Assembly (NCBI RefSeq): GCF_014705705.1
Contig: NZ_JACXLD010000006.1
Coordinates: forward strand, 1-64,000
Direction of reading: 5' to 3'
DNA length: 64,000 nt
DNA from: Spongiibacter pelagi
GTDB taxonomy: Bacteria > Pseudomonadota > Gammaproteobacteria > Pseudomonadales > Spongiibacteraceae
Notes under the pieces: model-generated
Seen by the model: only the letters and a program-made list of their open reading frames with translations
The model's database searches: none
What the model was told of the DNA's origin: nothing
Part shown: piece after piece, positions 1-7,645 of the stretch
Layout of the letters: each line of letters begins with the position of its first letter
Position numbering within the stretch: the first letter of the stretch is position 1
Made by a program: the position numbers and the translations under genes

Positions 1-1
1 C

Positions 2-73
2 TACAACCACGTTCGACCACACAGTTCTCTGGGCTATTTGCCACCTGTTGCTTTTGCAAAACAGGCGGCATAA
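2..73 (+). mobile_element. IS3-family transposase (OrfB), C-terminal end only
   Basis: The first 73 bases read in one frame as YNHVRPHSSLGYLPP followed by eight residues and a TAA stop. The N-H-x-R-P-H-S-S-L-G-Y pattern is the well-known C-terminus of the IS3-family OrfB integrase (DDE transposase), which inserts and excises the element. The rest of the element lies upstream of the window. A likely right terminus follows about 50 bases later, and the next reading frame is a headless cytochrome P450, so the element seems to have landed inside that gene. Family assignment is firm; the IS group cannot be named from this piece. Confidence 0.85.
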
Positions 74-76
74 ATT

Positions 77-952
77 TTGGAAAATCTCATCAGAGCTGTG
101 GTACTAACTCTGGGGAAAGGTCAGCTGGAAGACATCAGCTTTCAGCTTGCCGTGGAAGTGGTAGGGGAAATTCTCGGCATCACCGAGAGTGATCAGCAGG
201 GCAAAATCCGCCGCATTTATAATGTCTTGAATGCGAGTATCTCCAAAGCTAAAAACACCCTGCTGTCTAAATTTTGGCTGAATTTCCGTCGCGTGGTACA
301 CACCGGTATTTTCTTCTGGTACGACGTTCGTCCGGCAATCAAAGCCCGTAAGCTGCAACCGAAAGACGATGCAATTTCTACCTACCTGCAAGAAGGTTAT
401 AGCAATACCGCCATTATTATTGAGTGCCTGACCTACGGCTCGGCTGGGATGCTGACCACCCGTGAATTCATCATTATGTGCTCTTGGTATATGTTGGAAG
501 ACGAAAACCTCAGAGCTCAATTTCTTGCTGGTGATGATAAAACCCAGCTCGCCATCTTAATGGAAATTCTGCGTTTGGAGCCGATTGCCAATAAGGTGTT
601 ACGCAAATTGGATGAGCCGGTTGAAGGCCTATCTGAACAGACACTGCCTGCCGGTGAAAAATACGATATTGATATCCGTAACATCAATATCGACGAAAAC
701 TTTGTTGGCGAATGTCCGTTTGCAATTGATCCTGAGCGGGCGACCAAGCAAAAAGATACCGGTCGTTTTTATAGCTTTGGCGACGGCCCACACGGTTGCC
801 CCGGTTGGCAGGTGGCACTACACGAAACCCGTATCTTCCTCACCCACTTCCTCGCGGTGCCCGGTATTCGCATGGAACGTGAACCGGACATTATATGGAA
901 TGATATGGTTCACGGCTACGAGCTGCGCAATGCCATCGTGGCTTGTGATTAA
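77..952 (+). pseudogene. Cytochrome P450, 5'-truncated by IS insertion
   Basis: The frame carries late P450 landmarks: an I-helix-like AGMLTT segment, the ExxR motif as EILR, and the haem-binding loop FGDGPHGCPGW with the thiolate cysteine near residue 241. Bacterial P450s are around 400 residues; only about 275 are P450-like here, so roughly the first third (A to C helices) is missing. The first 15 or so residues appear to be translated IS end, with a TTG as the only nearby start. The haem domain core is partly intact, but without its N-terminus the enzyme should not fold. It was probably a monooxygenase of the hydrophobic-substrate type common in this region. Confidence 0.8.
99..123 (+). 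repeat. Putative right terminal repeat of the IS3-family element
   Basis: The segment ending ACTCTGGGGAAAGGTCA at 123 looks like an IS3-family right end: it finishes in CA (elements of this family run TG...CA), has a G-rich block, and lies a short distance after the transposase stop. P450 homology begins immediately afterwards. The left end is outside the window, so the repeat cannot be paired and the exact boundary is inferred. Confidence 0.45.
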
Positions 953-990
953 GATGGCGTGTGATTAAGCTATTTTTATAACGATTATGG

Positions 991-1015
991 AACGCGGCTG
1001 AGGCCGCGTTTTTTG
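991..1015 (+). terminator. Rho-independent terminator after the P450 remnant
   Basis: AACGCGGC and GCCGCGTT form a perfect 8-bp stem with a TGAG loop, followed directly by a T run. It ends the P450 transcript. Confidence 0.85.
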
Positions 1016-1076
1016 TTTAAAGTCGCAGCGCCCGCATTTACTTTCATCATTAGACGCCATTCCATGCAGTTCCTGC

Positions 1077-1092
1077 TACCCTTAATAGGGTA
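1077..1092. promoter_or_regulatory. 16-bp palindrome upstream of the lipoprotein gene
   Basis: TACCCT-TAAT-AGGGTA is a perfect inverted repeat with 6-bp arms, about 120 bases upstream of the lipoprotein start. It has no T-tract, so an operator is likelier than a terminator. The binding protein is unknown. Confidence 0.3.
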
Positions 1093-1210
1093 ATGGCAGA
1101 TTTTGCCCGTACTTGAGCGAGCAAAAGCGGCGTGTCGTAAAAGTTCTCACGCTACGCCTGATATTTGGTTTAAATCTCCCTAACAATTTCACCTTAGAGA
1201 AGGAGCTCAA

Positions 1211-1594
1211 GTGAAAAAATTCACAGGATATTTTTTTCGTTCAATCTGTGTCATTTGTATTGTCTGTATAGCAGCCTGCTCTGTGACAAAAACGTATTCA
1301 TCCAGTGATGATCTGTCAGAACCTTTAAAAGTTGGTGAGACATATCAAGTCCGTTTTTTAGATGGATTGAGTGAGAAGGCAAAAATTGTTGAGCTTGAAG
1401 AAAGCGGTTTTGCTGATGCGGCTGGACACTTTCATCTATTCTCCGAGCTTGAAGGGGTGGACGAAAAGAAATTCAGCTTTCTAAAAACTACGGGCTTAGC
1501 TACGGGAGTGCTGGTTGTGCTTGTTGGTGTTGGGATAATTCTGATTTCTGGTTTTTTAGAGGATTTGGATAAGGAAAGTCGTAATAGCCAGTGA
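1211..1594 (+). CDS. Small lipoprotein with C-terminal membrane segment, unknown function
   Basis: The GTG start follows a good ribosome site (AAGGAG). Residues 1-23 are a basic then hydrophobic signal ending in the lipobox IAAC, so the mature protein should begin with an acylated cysteine. A short polar domain follows, then a strongly hydrophobic stretch at roughly residues 97-118 (GLATGVLVVLVGVGII) and an acidic tail. A lipid anchor plus a second membrane segment is unusual for so small a protein. I recognise no family. It stands alone between a terminator and the carboxymuconolactone decarboxylase-like gene. Confidence 0.7.
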   Translation: MKKFTGYFFRSICVICIVCIAACSVTKTYSSSDDLSEPLKVGETYQVRFLDGLSEKAKIVELEESGFADAAGHFHLFSELEGVDEKKFSFLKTTGLATGVLVVLVGVGIILISGFLEDLDKESRNSQ

Positions 1595-1642
1595 TTTTCG
1601 ACAAACTATAGCTGAAGATTTTGCAATTTATGGAACACAAAA

Positions 1643-2026
1643 ATGACTGAAAAATTTGAAGAAGGTTTAGCCATTCGTCGCGAAGTGATGGGCGAAGACT
1701 TTGTTGAGCGGGCGTTTAATGGCGCTACAGACTTTACTATGCCGTTACAGGAACTCGTTACGGCCCATGCCTGGGGTGAAATCTGGGGTCGAGAGGGATT
1801 GCCGCGTAAAACGCGCAGTCTGATTACCATTGCTACCTTGGCCGCATTGAAAGCCCCAACAGAGTTAAAGGGCCATGTTCGCGGCGCATTGCGCAATGGC
1901 TGTAGCGTTGAGGAAATTCAGGAAGTCTTGCTGCACTCGGCAGTGTATTGCGGTATGCCTGCGGGTATTGAGGCGTTCCGTGCGGCTAATGAAGTAATTC
2001 AGGCGTGGCAGGTGGATCAGCCCTAA
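1643..2026 (+). CDS. Carboxymuconolactone decarboxylase (PcaC/AhpD-like) family protein
   Basis: At 127 residues it has the length of 4-carboxymuconolactone decarboxylase and follows the family pattern: a central RKTRSLITIATLAAL helix, then ELKGHVRGALRNG and LLHSAVYCGMPAG. PcaC decarboxylates gamma-carboxymuconolactone in the protocatechuate branch of the beta-ketoadipate pathway, but many relatives have other or redox functions. There is no CxxC pair, which argues against an AhpD-type peroxidase. No other pca gene lies nearby, so the substrate is open. It lies just upstream of a P-loop kinase and may be co-transcribed with it. Confidence 0.85.
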   Translation: MTEKFEEGLAIRREVMGEDFVERAFNGATDFTMPLQELVTAHAWGEIWGREGLPRKTRSLITIATLAALKAPTELKGHVRGALRNGCSVEEIQEVLLHSAVYCGMPAGIEAFRAANEVIQAWQVDQP

Positions 2027-2063
2027 GCAGTTGGTTTTATTTTCAAACAAAAAGGATGTTGGT

Positions 2064-2585
2064 TTGAGAAAAATACTCATCTTTGGCAATTCCGGTTCTG
2101 GAAAATCGACCTTGGCTAAAAGGCTTGCCAATGAGCAGGGGCTGGCGCATTTGGATTTAGATACGGTGGCTTGGAAGACCAGCTCTGAGCTAGAGCCCAG
2201 TTCTTCGCAAACGCAAAGGCCACCCGAGCGAATGCCATTGCAAGAGTCTTGGCAGCAGCTAGCGCCGTTTATTAATGATCATTCTGGCTGGGTGATTGAG
2301 GGCTGCTATACCGATTTGCTGGAGTTACTGGCAAGCCACGCCAGCGAAATAATTTTTATGAATTTATCGGTAGAGGATTGCATCGCCAATGCCAAGCGGC
2401 GGCCTTGGGAACCACACAAGTACGAGAGTAAGGCGGCGCAGGATGCCAATCTGATGATGCTGCTCGACTGGATTGCTCAGTATCCCGAGCGCGACGATAC
2501 TTTTTCGTTAAAGGCGCATCAGCAGTTTTATGAGGGTTTTGGCGGGGATAAAATTGTGATTGCTAAGAATGTAAATTTTCTCTAG
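2064..2585 (+). CDS. P-loop NTPase / nucleotide kinase-like protein
   Basis: The protein opens with RKILIFGNSGSGKSTLAKRLA, in which GNSGSGKST is a Walker A motif, as in adenylate or shikimate kinase-like small P-loop proteins and 'topology modulation' proteins. I chose the TTG at 2064 because AAAGGA lies 8 bases upstream and it puts the P-loop near the N-terminus. A TTG at 2031 would add 11 unlikely residues with no ribosome site. The later CYTDLLELL segment and the acidic LDLDTVAW segment fit a kinase fold. Substrate unknown. Confidence 0.75.
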   Translation: MRKILIFGNSGSGKSTLAKRLANEQGLAHLDLDTVAWKTSSELEPSSSQTQRPPERMPLQESWQQLAPFINDHSGWVIEGCYTDLLELLASHASEIIFMNLSVEDCIANAKRRPWEPHKYESKAAQDANLMMLLDWIAQYPERDDTFSLKAHQQFYEGFGGDKIVIAKNVNFL

Positions 2586-2603
2586 GTCGGCAATTTCTTC
2601 AGG

Positions 2604-2627
2604 CAAAAAAAAGCGCCCGAAGGCGCA
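2604..2627 (-). terminator. Terminator of the leftward quinoprotein remnant
   Basis: Read leftward, GCGCC-TTCG-GGCGC is followed by eight T residues: a stable UUCG tetraloop hairpin with a U-tract. It sits just beyond the stop codon of the PQQ dehydrogenase fragment and is intact although the gene is not. Confidence 0.85.
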
Positions 2628-2645
2628 AAACGTCTTACAGGGAAA

Positions 2646-3060
2646 CTATTTCTTGAGCTTATAGGCCAGCACGGAATCACCCGGAGTGGATTGATACATG
2701 CTGTGGCCGCCGGCAGTGAAGAAAATATATTGCTCGCCATCAATTTCATAACTGACGGGAACCGCATTACCGCCGGCGGGGAGTTTATCGCTCCACAAGA
2801 CTTCGCCGGTTTTAATGTCGAAGGCGCGCAAAGTGTCATCCAGTGAGTAGCCGATAAACACCAAGCCACCCGCTGTTGCCAGCGGGCCGCCAGCACCGGG
2901 TGTGCCCAGCATCATGGAGAAGGGTGAGCCCATCATGGCACCGACATCGCCCAGTGGAATTTCCCAGACGATTTCTTTCTTCACCATATCGACCGCGGTC
3001 AGCACCGCCCATGGTGGCTCTGAGCAGGGGGCGCCCAGCGGCGATAGCAGCGGTGTGTTC
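2646..3060 (-). pseudogene. PQQ-dependent (quinoprotein) glucose dehydrogenase-type enzyme, 3' remnant
   Basis: Only the last ~138 codons survive. The segments SPLGAPCSEPPWAVLTAVD, IVWEIPLGD, AGGLVFIGYSLDDTLRAFD and GEVLWSDKLPAGG are the final propeller blades of membrane-type quinoprotein dehydrogenases, which are normally 600-800 residues. Homology stops abruptly near 3060, with unrelated sequence upstream and no start codon or ribosome site. The natural stop and terminator are kept. With the TonB remnant next door this marks an eroded locus. A separate intact PQQ alcohol dehydrogenase lies near 28.4-30.6 kb. Confidence 0.8.
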
Positions 3061-3141
3061 GGATGGTGTGGCCTTTGCACTTATGGCGGTCAATGCCCAT
3101 GCGCAGTTTAAAGCCTTCGCTTGCTGAAATATTGATGACGC

Positions 3142-3628
3142 TTACTGGCGATTACTATTGAAGTCTCTGGTAGAGTCTTCCACATAACCTAAAGATTCTT
3201 CAGAGAGTGTATTGAGCACCAGCATGATTGCACTAGCTCTGGTATTTTGGTCGAACAAGGTGCCCTGTGGCCCTTTAAATGCCGCAGGTTTTGCCGGTCG
3301 TACATGGTGTTGGGGCTGGTGCCATAACATGAGGTTTGCGAGGTTTGGCCACGCGGTGCTACTACTTTAGTGGCGTGGGTGACAACCGATGCGTGGTGTG
3401 CTGTGATTGAGTAAAGCCACTAATCGCGAATGAGGTGTTTTCGTTACCAAGCCGGGTATTGTTCGTGAGGCCCGGAGTATAGGTGGCGATATCACTGGAG
3501 TTGGTCAGGTTGGCAATGACGATCTGATCTTGACTTAATATAGTCGAGGAGATCGCAATATCTTGTGAAGGCTCTTCCCGACGCTGTACGGAAACAACTC
3601 CCTTAAGTCTTGACTGGAGTGGCTCCAA
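3142..3628 (-). pseudogene. TonB-dependent receptor plug domain, frameshifted remnant
   Basis: Leftward translation gives a receptor plug in pieces across three frames: VQRREEPSQDIAIS and DIATYTPGLTNNTRLGNENT with FAISGF; then, in another frame, ASVVTHATKVVAPRGQT and YDRQNL; then KGPQGTLFDQNT and GYVEDSTRDFNS. These match in order the plug of outer-membrane TonB receptors (QRREE...QD, ATYTPGL, RGF, VLKGPQGTLFG.NT). At least two frameshifts, near 3408 and 3275, and loss of the whole barrel show it is dead. It presumably once imported a substrate of the neighbouring catabolic genes. Confidence 0.8.
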
Positions 3629-3943
3629 AGCAGTTTCGTCGTCAGGGTATGAATTAATATTCCGCTGAGCAATCTGAATTTATCCTCTTGCTATCAACGG
3701 CGCTGAATTGCGCCCTTGATCTTCCCCTATTTATTTGTCACTCTTTGACTAGCCGTACATGGATGTCGGTCGGTCAGCTCCCCCTCGCTGGCCAAGGTTT
3801 GTTTTATTTCGAGGGTAACTATAGGGAAATAGTGACTTATGTTTGAATCTTCTGCGTCTCCACCATTCGTTCCGTATTTCCGCAAATCCTGTTGCGATTC
3901 CCGCTTTCTCTGCAATTCATTAACGTAAAAATACGGTCTTATT
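3629..3943. other. Intergenic stretch with no recognisable gene
   Basis: Between the TonB remnant and the Phd antitoxin I see only short unconvincing frames on both strands. It may be further eroded receptor DNA. Confidence 0.5.
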
Positions 3944-4207
3944 ATGGAATTGAATAAATCACGTTTTTCGGCAAGTCCGATGCGTCAGGTGTTGGCGGAC
4001 TATACCGTCAGTATTTCTGAGCTAAAGAAAAATCCCTCCGCTTTATTGGTTCAGGCCAGTGGTTCACCGATTGCGGTGTTGAATCATAATAAGCCGGCGG
4101 CGTATTTGGTTCCGGCCGATACCTATGAGGTGATGATGGATCTTATGGAGCACGTGGAGTTGGCCAAGCGCTTGGAGGAGCGTCAACTGGAAAGCGCTTT
4201 AAGTTAA
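3944..4207 (+). CDS. Orphan Phd/YefM-type antitoxin
   Basis: The core YTVSISELKKNPSALLVQAS, PIAVLNHNKPAAYLVPADTYE is the N-terminal DNA-binding fold of Phd/YefM/StbD antitoxins, which repress their own promoter and neutralise a RelE- or Doc-type toxin with the C-terminal tail. The 87-residue length is normal. No toxin frame follows: the next gene, 14-50 bases downstream, is a dioxygenase. It is thus an orphan, either a relic of an eroded pair or a regulator acting on a distant toxin. A second start 12 codons later is possible. Confidence 0.8.
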   Translation: MELNKSRFSASPMRQVLADYTVSISELKKNPSALLVQASGSPIAVLNHNKPAAYLVPADTYEVMMDLMEHVELAKRLEERQLESALS

Positions 4208-4254
4208 GGCGTACTGCTTCTATGCTAAAGGCCTGTATCAATGCGGGCCTTACC

Positions 4255-5052
4255 ATGAGTTCCAAACACAACACGATTTTTATTTCCCACGGGGGAGGGC
4301 CACTCCCTCTATTGGGTGATCCTGCCCACGAAGCACTGGTGAAGTGCTTGCAGCAGATTGCCGCCGAGATTCCCCGCCCTGATGCGATATTGGTTTTGAG
4401 TGCCCACTGGGAAGAAGCTATCGCCAGTGTGACAGCCGCTGCCAAGCCTGACTTACTTTATGATTACTATGGTTTTCCCGCTGAGTCCTATGCGATTGAA
4501 TATCCCTGTCCGGGTCATCCTTCGCTCGCTAAAGCAATATCTATCGCGCTAAATCAGACCGGTGTTAGCGCCCGGCTAGAATCTGAGCGCGGCTTGGATC
4601 ACGGGGTCTTTGTCCCCCTTAAAATTATGTATCCAGAAGCGAATATTCCCTGTGTGCAATTGTCGCTGCTATCCTCCCTTGATCCAGAAGCGCATATTGC
4701 GATGGGGGAAGCTCTTGCCAATCTTGATTGGGACAATTTACTGGTGATCGGCTCGGGCTTTACCTTTCACAACTTGCCCGCCTTTTTCCGTACGCCAGAT
4801 GATGAGTTCTATCGCAGCAATCAACGCTTTGAAGCTTGGTTGGAACAGGTTTGTATGGATGCCGAAATGCCCGAAGCGGAGCGACGTCAGCAACTGATCG
4901 ACTGGTCATCCGCACCGGGTGGTCGTTACTCCCATCCGCGAGAAGAACATTTACTGCCGCTGCATGTTTGCTACGGAGTGGCGAAAACGGCATGTGTAAA
5001 GCGTTATAGCGTGGAGGTGATGCAGACTCAATGCAGTATGTATCTCTGGTAG
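4255..5052 (+). CDS. LigB/DODA-type class III extradiol ring-cleavage dioxygenase
   Basis: Members of this family open catecholic rings with a non-haem metal held by histidines. Visible ligand candidates are the N-terminal ISHGGGPLPL, LSAHWE, GFTFHN and YSHPREEHLLPLHV; GLDHGVFVPL is a further signature. The 265-residue form from the ATG at 4255 starts as other members do (MSSKHNTIFISHGGG). An upstream ATG at 4222 would add 11 residues. It is followed after 122 bases by a Baeyer-Villiger monooxygenase on the same strand. The substrate cannot be inferred; YgiD-like members include DOPA dioxygenases. Confidence 0.85.
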   Translation: MSSKHNTIFISHGGGPLPLLGDPAHEALVKCLQQIAAEIPRPDAILVLSAHWEEAIASVTAAAKPDLLYDYYGFPAESYAIEYPCPGHPSLAKAISIALNQTGVSARLESERGLDHGVFVPLKIMYPEANIPCVQLSLLSSLDPEAHIAMGEALANLDWDNLLVIGSGFTFHNLPAFFRTPDDEFYRSNQRFEAWLEQVCMDAEMPEAERRQQLIDWSSAPGGRYSHPREEHLLPLHVCYGVAKTACVKRYSVEVMQTQCSMYLW

Positions 5053-5174
5053 CTGGCCCCTTTTGGGTAAGGCATGTCACGTTAAGTTAAGCATGGCATA
5101 GCGTGTCAATACTCAGTAGCACTCAAGGCGGATGATGCCCCCGTTATTGAATGCGCCGTTTTAAGGGGGCCGCA

Positions 5175-6683
5175 GTGAATCATTTCCAAACCATAATTAT
5201 TGGCAGCGGCTTTGGTGGTCAGTGTGCCGCAATGAAGCTGAACAAGCTGGGATTGACGGACTACGTCATTTTGGAGCGCCGCGACTTTATGGGCGGAACT
5301 TGGTGCCAGAACACATACCCCGGAGCCGCCGTTGATGTTCAATCTCCCTTGTATTCGATTGAAGCTGAGCCCTATCAGTGGAGTCAGATGTTTGCCGAGC
5401 AGGCCGAGCTTGAGCAATACACCAACTACGTTATCGACAAGCATGGCCTGCGTGACAAAACGCGCACCAATACCAATGTTGAGCGCGTTCATTGGGATGA
5501 GGTCGGTCAGCAGTGGGTGGTGAGTAGCAATGCCGGTGAATTTACAGCTCAGTTTTTGATTAACGCCTCTGGCCCTTTGAGTACGCCGATGATTCCGAAT
5601 TTTAACGGTCGGGATAACTTTGCAGGTACCTCGTTCCATACCAATAACTGGGATTGGAACTACGATTACAAGGGCAAGCGGGTGGCGGTCATTGGCAGTG
5701 GTGCCAGTGCGGCACAGGCGATTCCCGCTATGGCAGGCGATGTGGCTGAAATGCATGTTTTTCAGCGCAGCCCGCATTGGGTTTTGCCAAGACCTGATCG
5801 CAAATTTGGCAAGTTTGCACGCTGGCTGCTGGGTAAGAAGCCCATGTACAAGCTATTGCGATCGCTCATTTATTGGACATTGGAATACCGGGTACTGGGG
5901 TTTAAATATTCCAAAACCATGCTCAAACTCGTGGCCCAGCGCAAAGCGGAGCGCTTTATTAAAAAGACGATTCGCGATCCGCAATTGCAAAAGGCGCTTA
6001 CGCCTGACTTCACCATTGGCTGCAAGCGCATCATTCTTTCCAGCACCCTCTACCCGGCCTTAGATCAAGATAATATCCACGTACATACCAAGGAAGATGG
6101 CATTGCTGAAATCAATGAGAGCGGCATTCTCACCACGCAGGGTCATCAAGTGGATGTGGATCTGATCGTCTATGCCACCGGCTATTGCGCCACCGATGGG
6201 GTGATTTCATACCCCGTGGAAGGGCGTGAGGGACGCACCATCGCCCAGCAGTGGGCAGAGTTTCCAAGGGCATATTTGGGTACTAGCCTGCCCGGTTTTC
6301 CCAACCTGTTTATTATCACTGGCCCCAATACCGGTATCGGCCACACCTCGGCAATTTTTGTGATTGAAGCGCAGCTTAATTACATTGCAAAGGCGATTAA
6401 AAGCGTGGTCAGCGGTGGTCATCGTGCCATAGAAGTCACCGAGCAGGCTGAAGAAAACTACACCCAGATGATTCACTCCGAAATGGAAAAAACCGTGTGG
6501 AAGTCCGGTGGTTGTAATAGCTGGTATCAAAGTAAAAGCGGCCATGTGATTGCCATGTTCCCCGGCTTTTCCTTTACTTACCGCCGTATGGCCTCGGCTT
6601 TTAAGGCAAAGCACCATCGCTTTATTGCCGCCTTGAGTCGAAAATCTAGCACGCAGCCCGCTAAAGCGTCACAGATTGCATAA
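5175..6683 (+). CDS. Flavin-containing Baeyer-Villiger monooxygenase
   Basis: Uses NADPH, FAD and O2 to insert oxygen next to a ketone, giving an ester or lactone. The N-terminus has the FAD-binding GSGFGG. The diagnostic BVMO fingerprint FxGxxxHxxxWD is present as FAGTSFHTNNWD near residues 149-160, followed by the NADPH-binding GSGASA, and a late YATGY motif. I chose the GTG at 5175 because AAGGGGG lies just upstream and it puts the FAD motif at the usual place (502 residues). The next gene, 26 bases on, is an alpha/beta hydrolase that could cleave the ester formed. Substrate (cyclic ketone or steroid side chain) unknown. Confidence 0.9.
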   Translation: MNHFQTIIIGSGFGGQCAAMKLNKLGLTDYVILERRDFMGGTWCQNTYPGAAVDVQSPLYSIEAEPYQWSQMFAEQAELEQYTNYVIDKHGLRDKTRTNTNVERVHWDEVGQQWVVSSNAGEFTAQFLINASGPLSTPMIPNFNGRDNFAGTSFHTNNWDWNYDYKGKRVAVIGSGASAAQAIPAMAGDVAEMHVFQRSPHWVLPRPDRKFGKFARWLLGKKPMYKLLRSLIYWTLEYRVLGFKYSKTMLKLVAQRKAERFIKKTIRDPQLQKALTPDFTIGCKRIILSSTLYPALDQDNIHVHTKEDGIAEINESGILTTQGHQVDVDLIVYATGYCATDGVISYPVEGREGRTIAQQWAEFPRAYLGTSLPGFPNLFIITGPNTGIGHTSAIFVIEAQLNYIAKAIKSVVSGGHRAIEVTEQAEENYTQMIHSEMEKTVWKSGGCNSWYQSKSGHVIAMFPGFSFTYRRMASAFKAKHHRFIAALSRKSSTQPAKASQIA

Positions 6684-6709
6684 AGATTAGAAAAAATAAT
6701 GGGGGAGAG

Positions 6710-7645
6710 ATGATGAAAAAATTAGTGTTGCTGGTGGTGATTTTGCTCTGCATTTTCACTGCGACCACGGTGATGACCTACCCAAGGGTCGGGCAGTGGT
6801 TGTTTGAAACGGTCGCCTCACTGGAGTCGAGCATCTATGGCTTGAGCACTCAGCAGCAGGATGTCGGCGATGTTTCCATGAGCTATTACCGTGGCGGAAA
6901 GCAGGGCGCGCCTGTGATTGTGATGATTCATGGTTACACCTCAGACAGAACGGTTTGGGCACGTTTCGCCAAGTATTTTACCGATGATTACGACGTCATT
7001 ATTCCCGACTTGGCCGGTCACGGCGAAACGCCATACGACCCTTCTTTAAGTTATACCCAGCAGGCACAGGCTGAACGTATCGCGGCTTTGCTGGATCGTT
7101 TGGGTATTGAAAAAGTGCATCTCATTGGTAATTCCATGGGCGGTTATATTAGCGCCTATTTTGCGATTGCCTATCCTGAGCGCACACTCTCTGCGGCAAT
7201 GGTTGACCCCGCCGGGGTGATTTCGCCGACCCCAAGCGAGATGGATAAATTGCTGGCAAAGGGTGAAAACGCTTTTGAAATTAGCTCATTTGAAGATTTT
7301 AAAAATTTCTATCCGATGACCATGGCGCAGCCACCCTTCCTACCCAAAATTGTGTTGGATGCCAAAGCCGAAGAATATATGCAACGCCGTGAGCGCTACG
7401 CCCGTATCGGCAACGATATTCACACTGAGCCACGGCTGACCGATCGTCTGCATAAATTGCAGGCGCCCAGCTTGCTGATTTGGGGCGATCAGGATCGCTT
7501 GATTGATGTGAGTGCGGTTGCAGTTTGGACGCGGGAAGTGCCAGCGATGAAAGTAGAAGTAATGAAAGGTTACGGCCATATGCCGATGGTGGAAGCGCCG
7601 GCTGAAAGCGCCTCGATCTACCGAGAGTTTCTTGGGGAACTTTGA
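6710..7645 (+). CDS. Alpha/beta hydrolase with N-terminal membrane anchor
   Basis: Residues 1-22 form a hydrophobic signal or anchor (KKLVLLVVILLCIF). The body is a standard alpha/beta hydrolase: oxyanion loop MIHGYTSD, nucleophile elbow GNSMGG, acid in WGDQDRL and histidine in GYGHMPM, so the Ser-Asp-His triad is intact. A GGGGGAGAG ribosome site precedes a double ATG; either could be used. Spacing of 26 bases from the Baeyer-Villiger monooxygenase suggests one transcript and an esterase or lactonase role on its product in or at the periplasm. Its stop codon abuts that of the opposing AraC gene with no gap. Confidence 0.85.
   Translation: MMKKLVLLVVILLCIFTATTVMTYPRVGQWLFETVASLESSIYGLSTQQQDVGDVSMSYYRGGKQGAPVIVMIHGYTSDRTVWARFAKYFTDDYDVIIPDLAGHGETPYDPSLSYTQQAQAERIAALLDRLGIEKVHLIGNSMGGYISAYFAIAYPERTLSAAMVDPAGVISPTPSEMDKLLAKGENAFEISSFEDFKNFYPMTMAQPPFLPKIVLDAKAEEYMQRRERYARIGNDIHTEPRLTDRLHKLQAPSLLIWGDQDRLIDVSAVAVWTREVPAMKVEVMKGYGHMPMVEAPAESASIYREFLGEL

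Noticed and set aside
2876-3127. Rightward 83-codon frame across the PQQ/TonB junction
   Set aside because: Arginine- and proline-rich start is antisense to the PQQ remnant; the end resembles no family.
3727-3915. 62-codon leftward frame before the Phd gene
   Set aside because: No domain, no ribosome site; probably chance.
5106-5777. Long leftward frame opposite the Baeyer-Villiger monooxygenase
   Set aside because: Antisense shadow of a strongly supported gene; its translation shows no recognisable domain.
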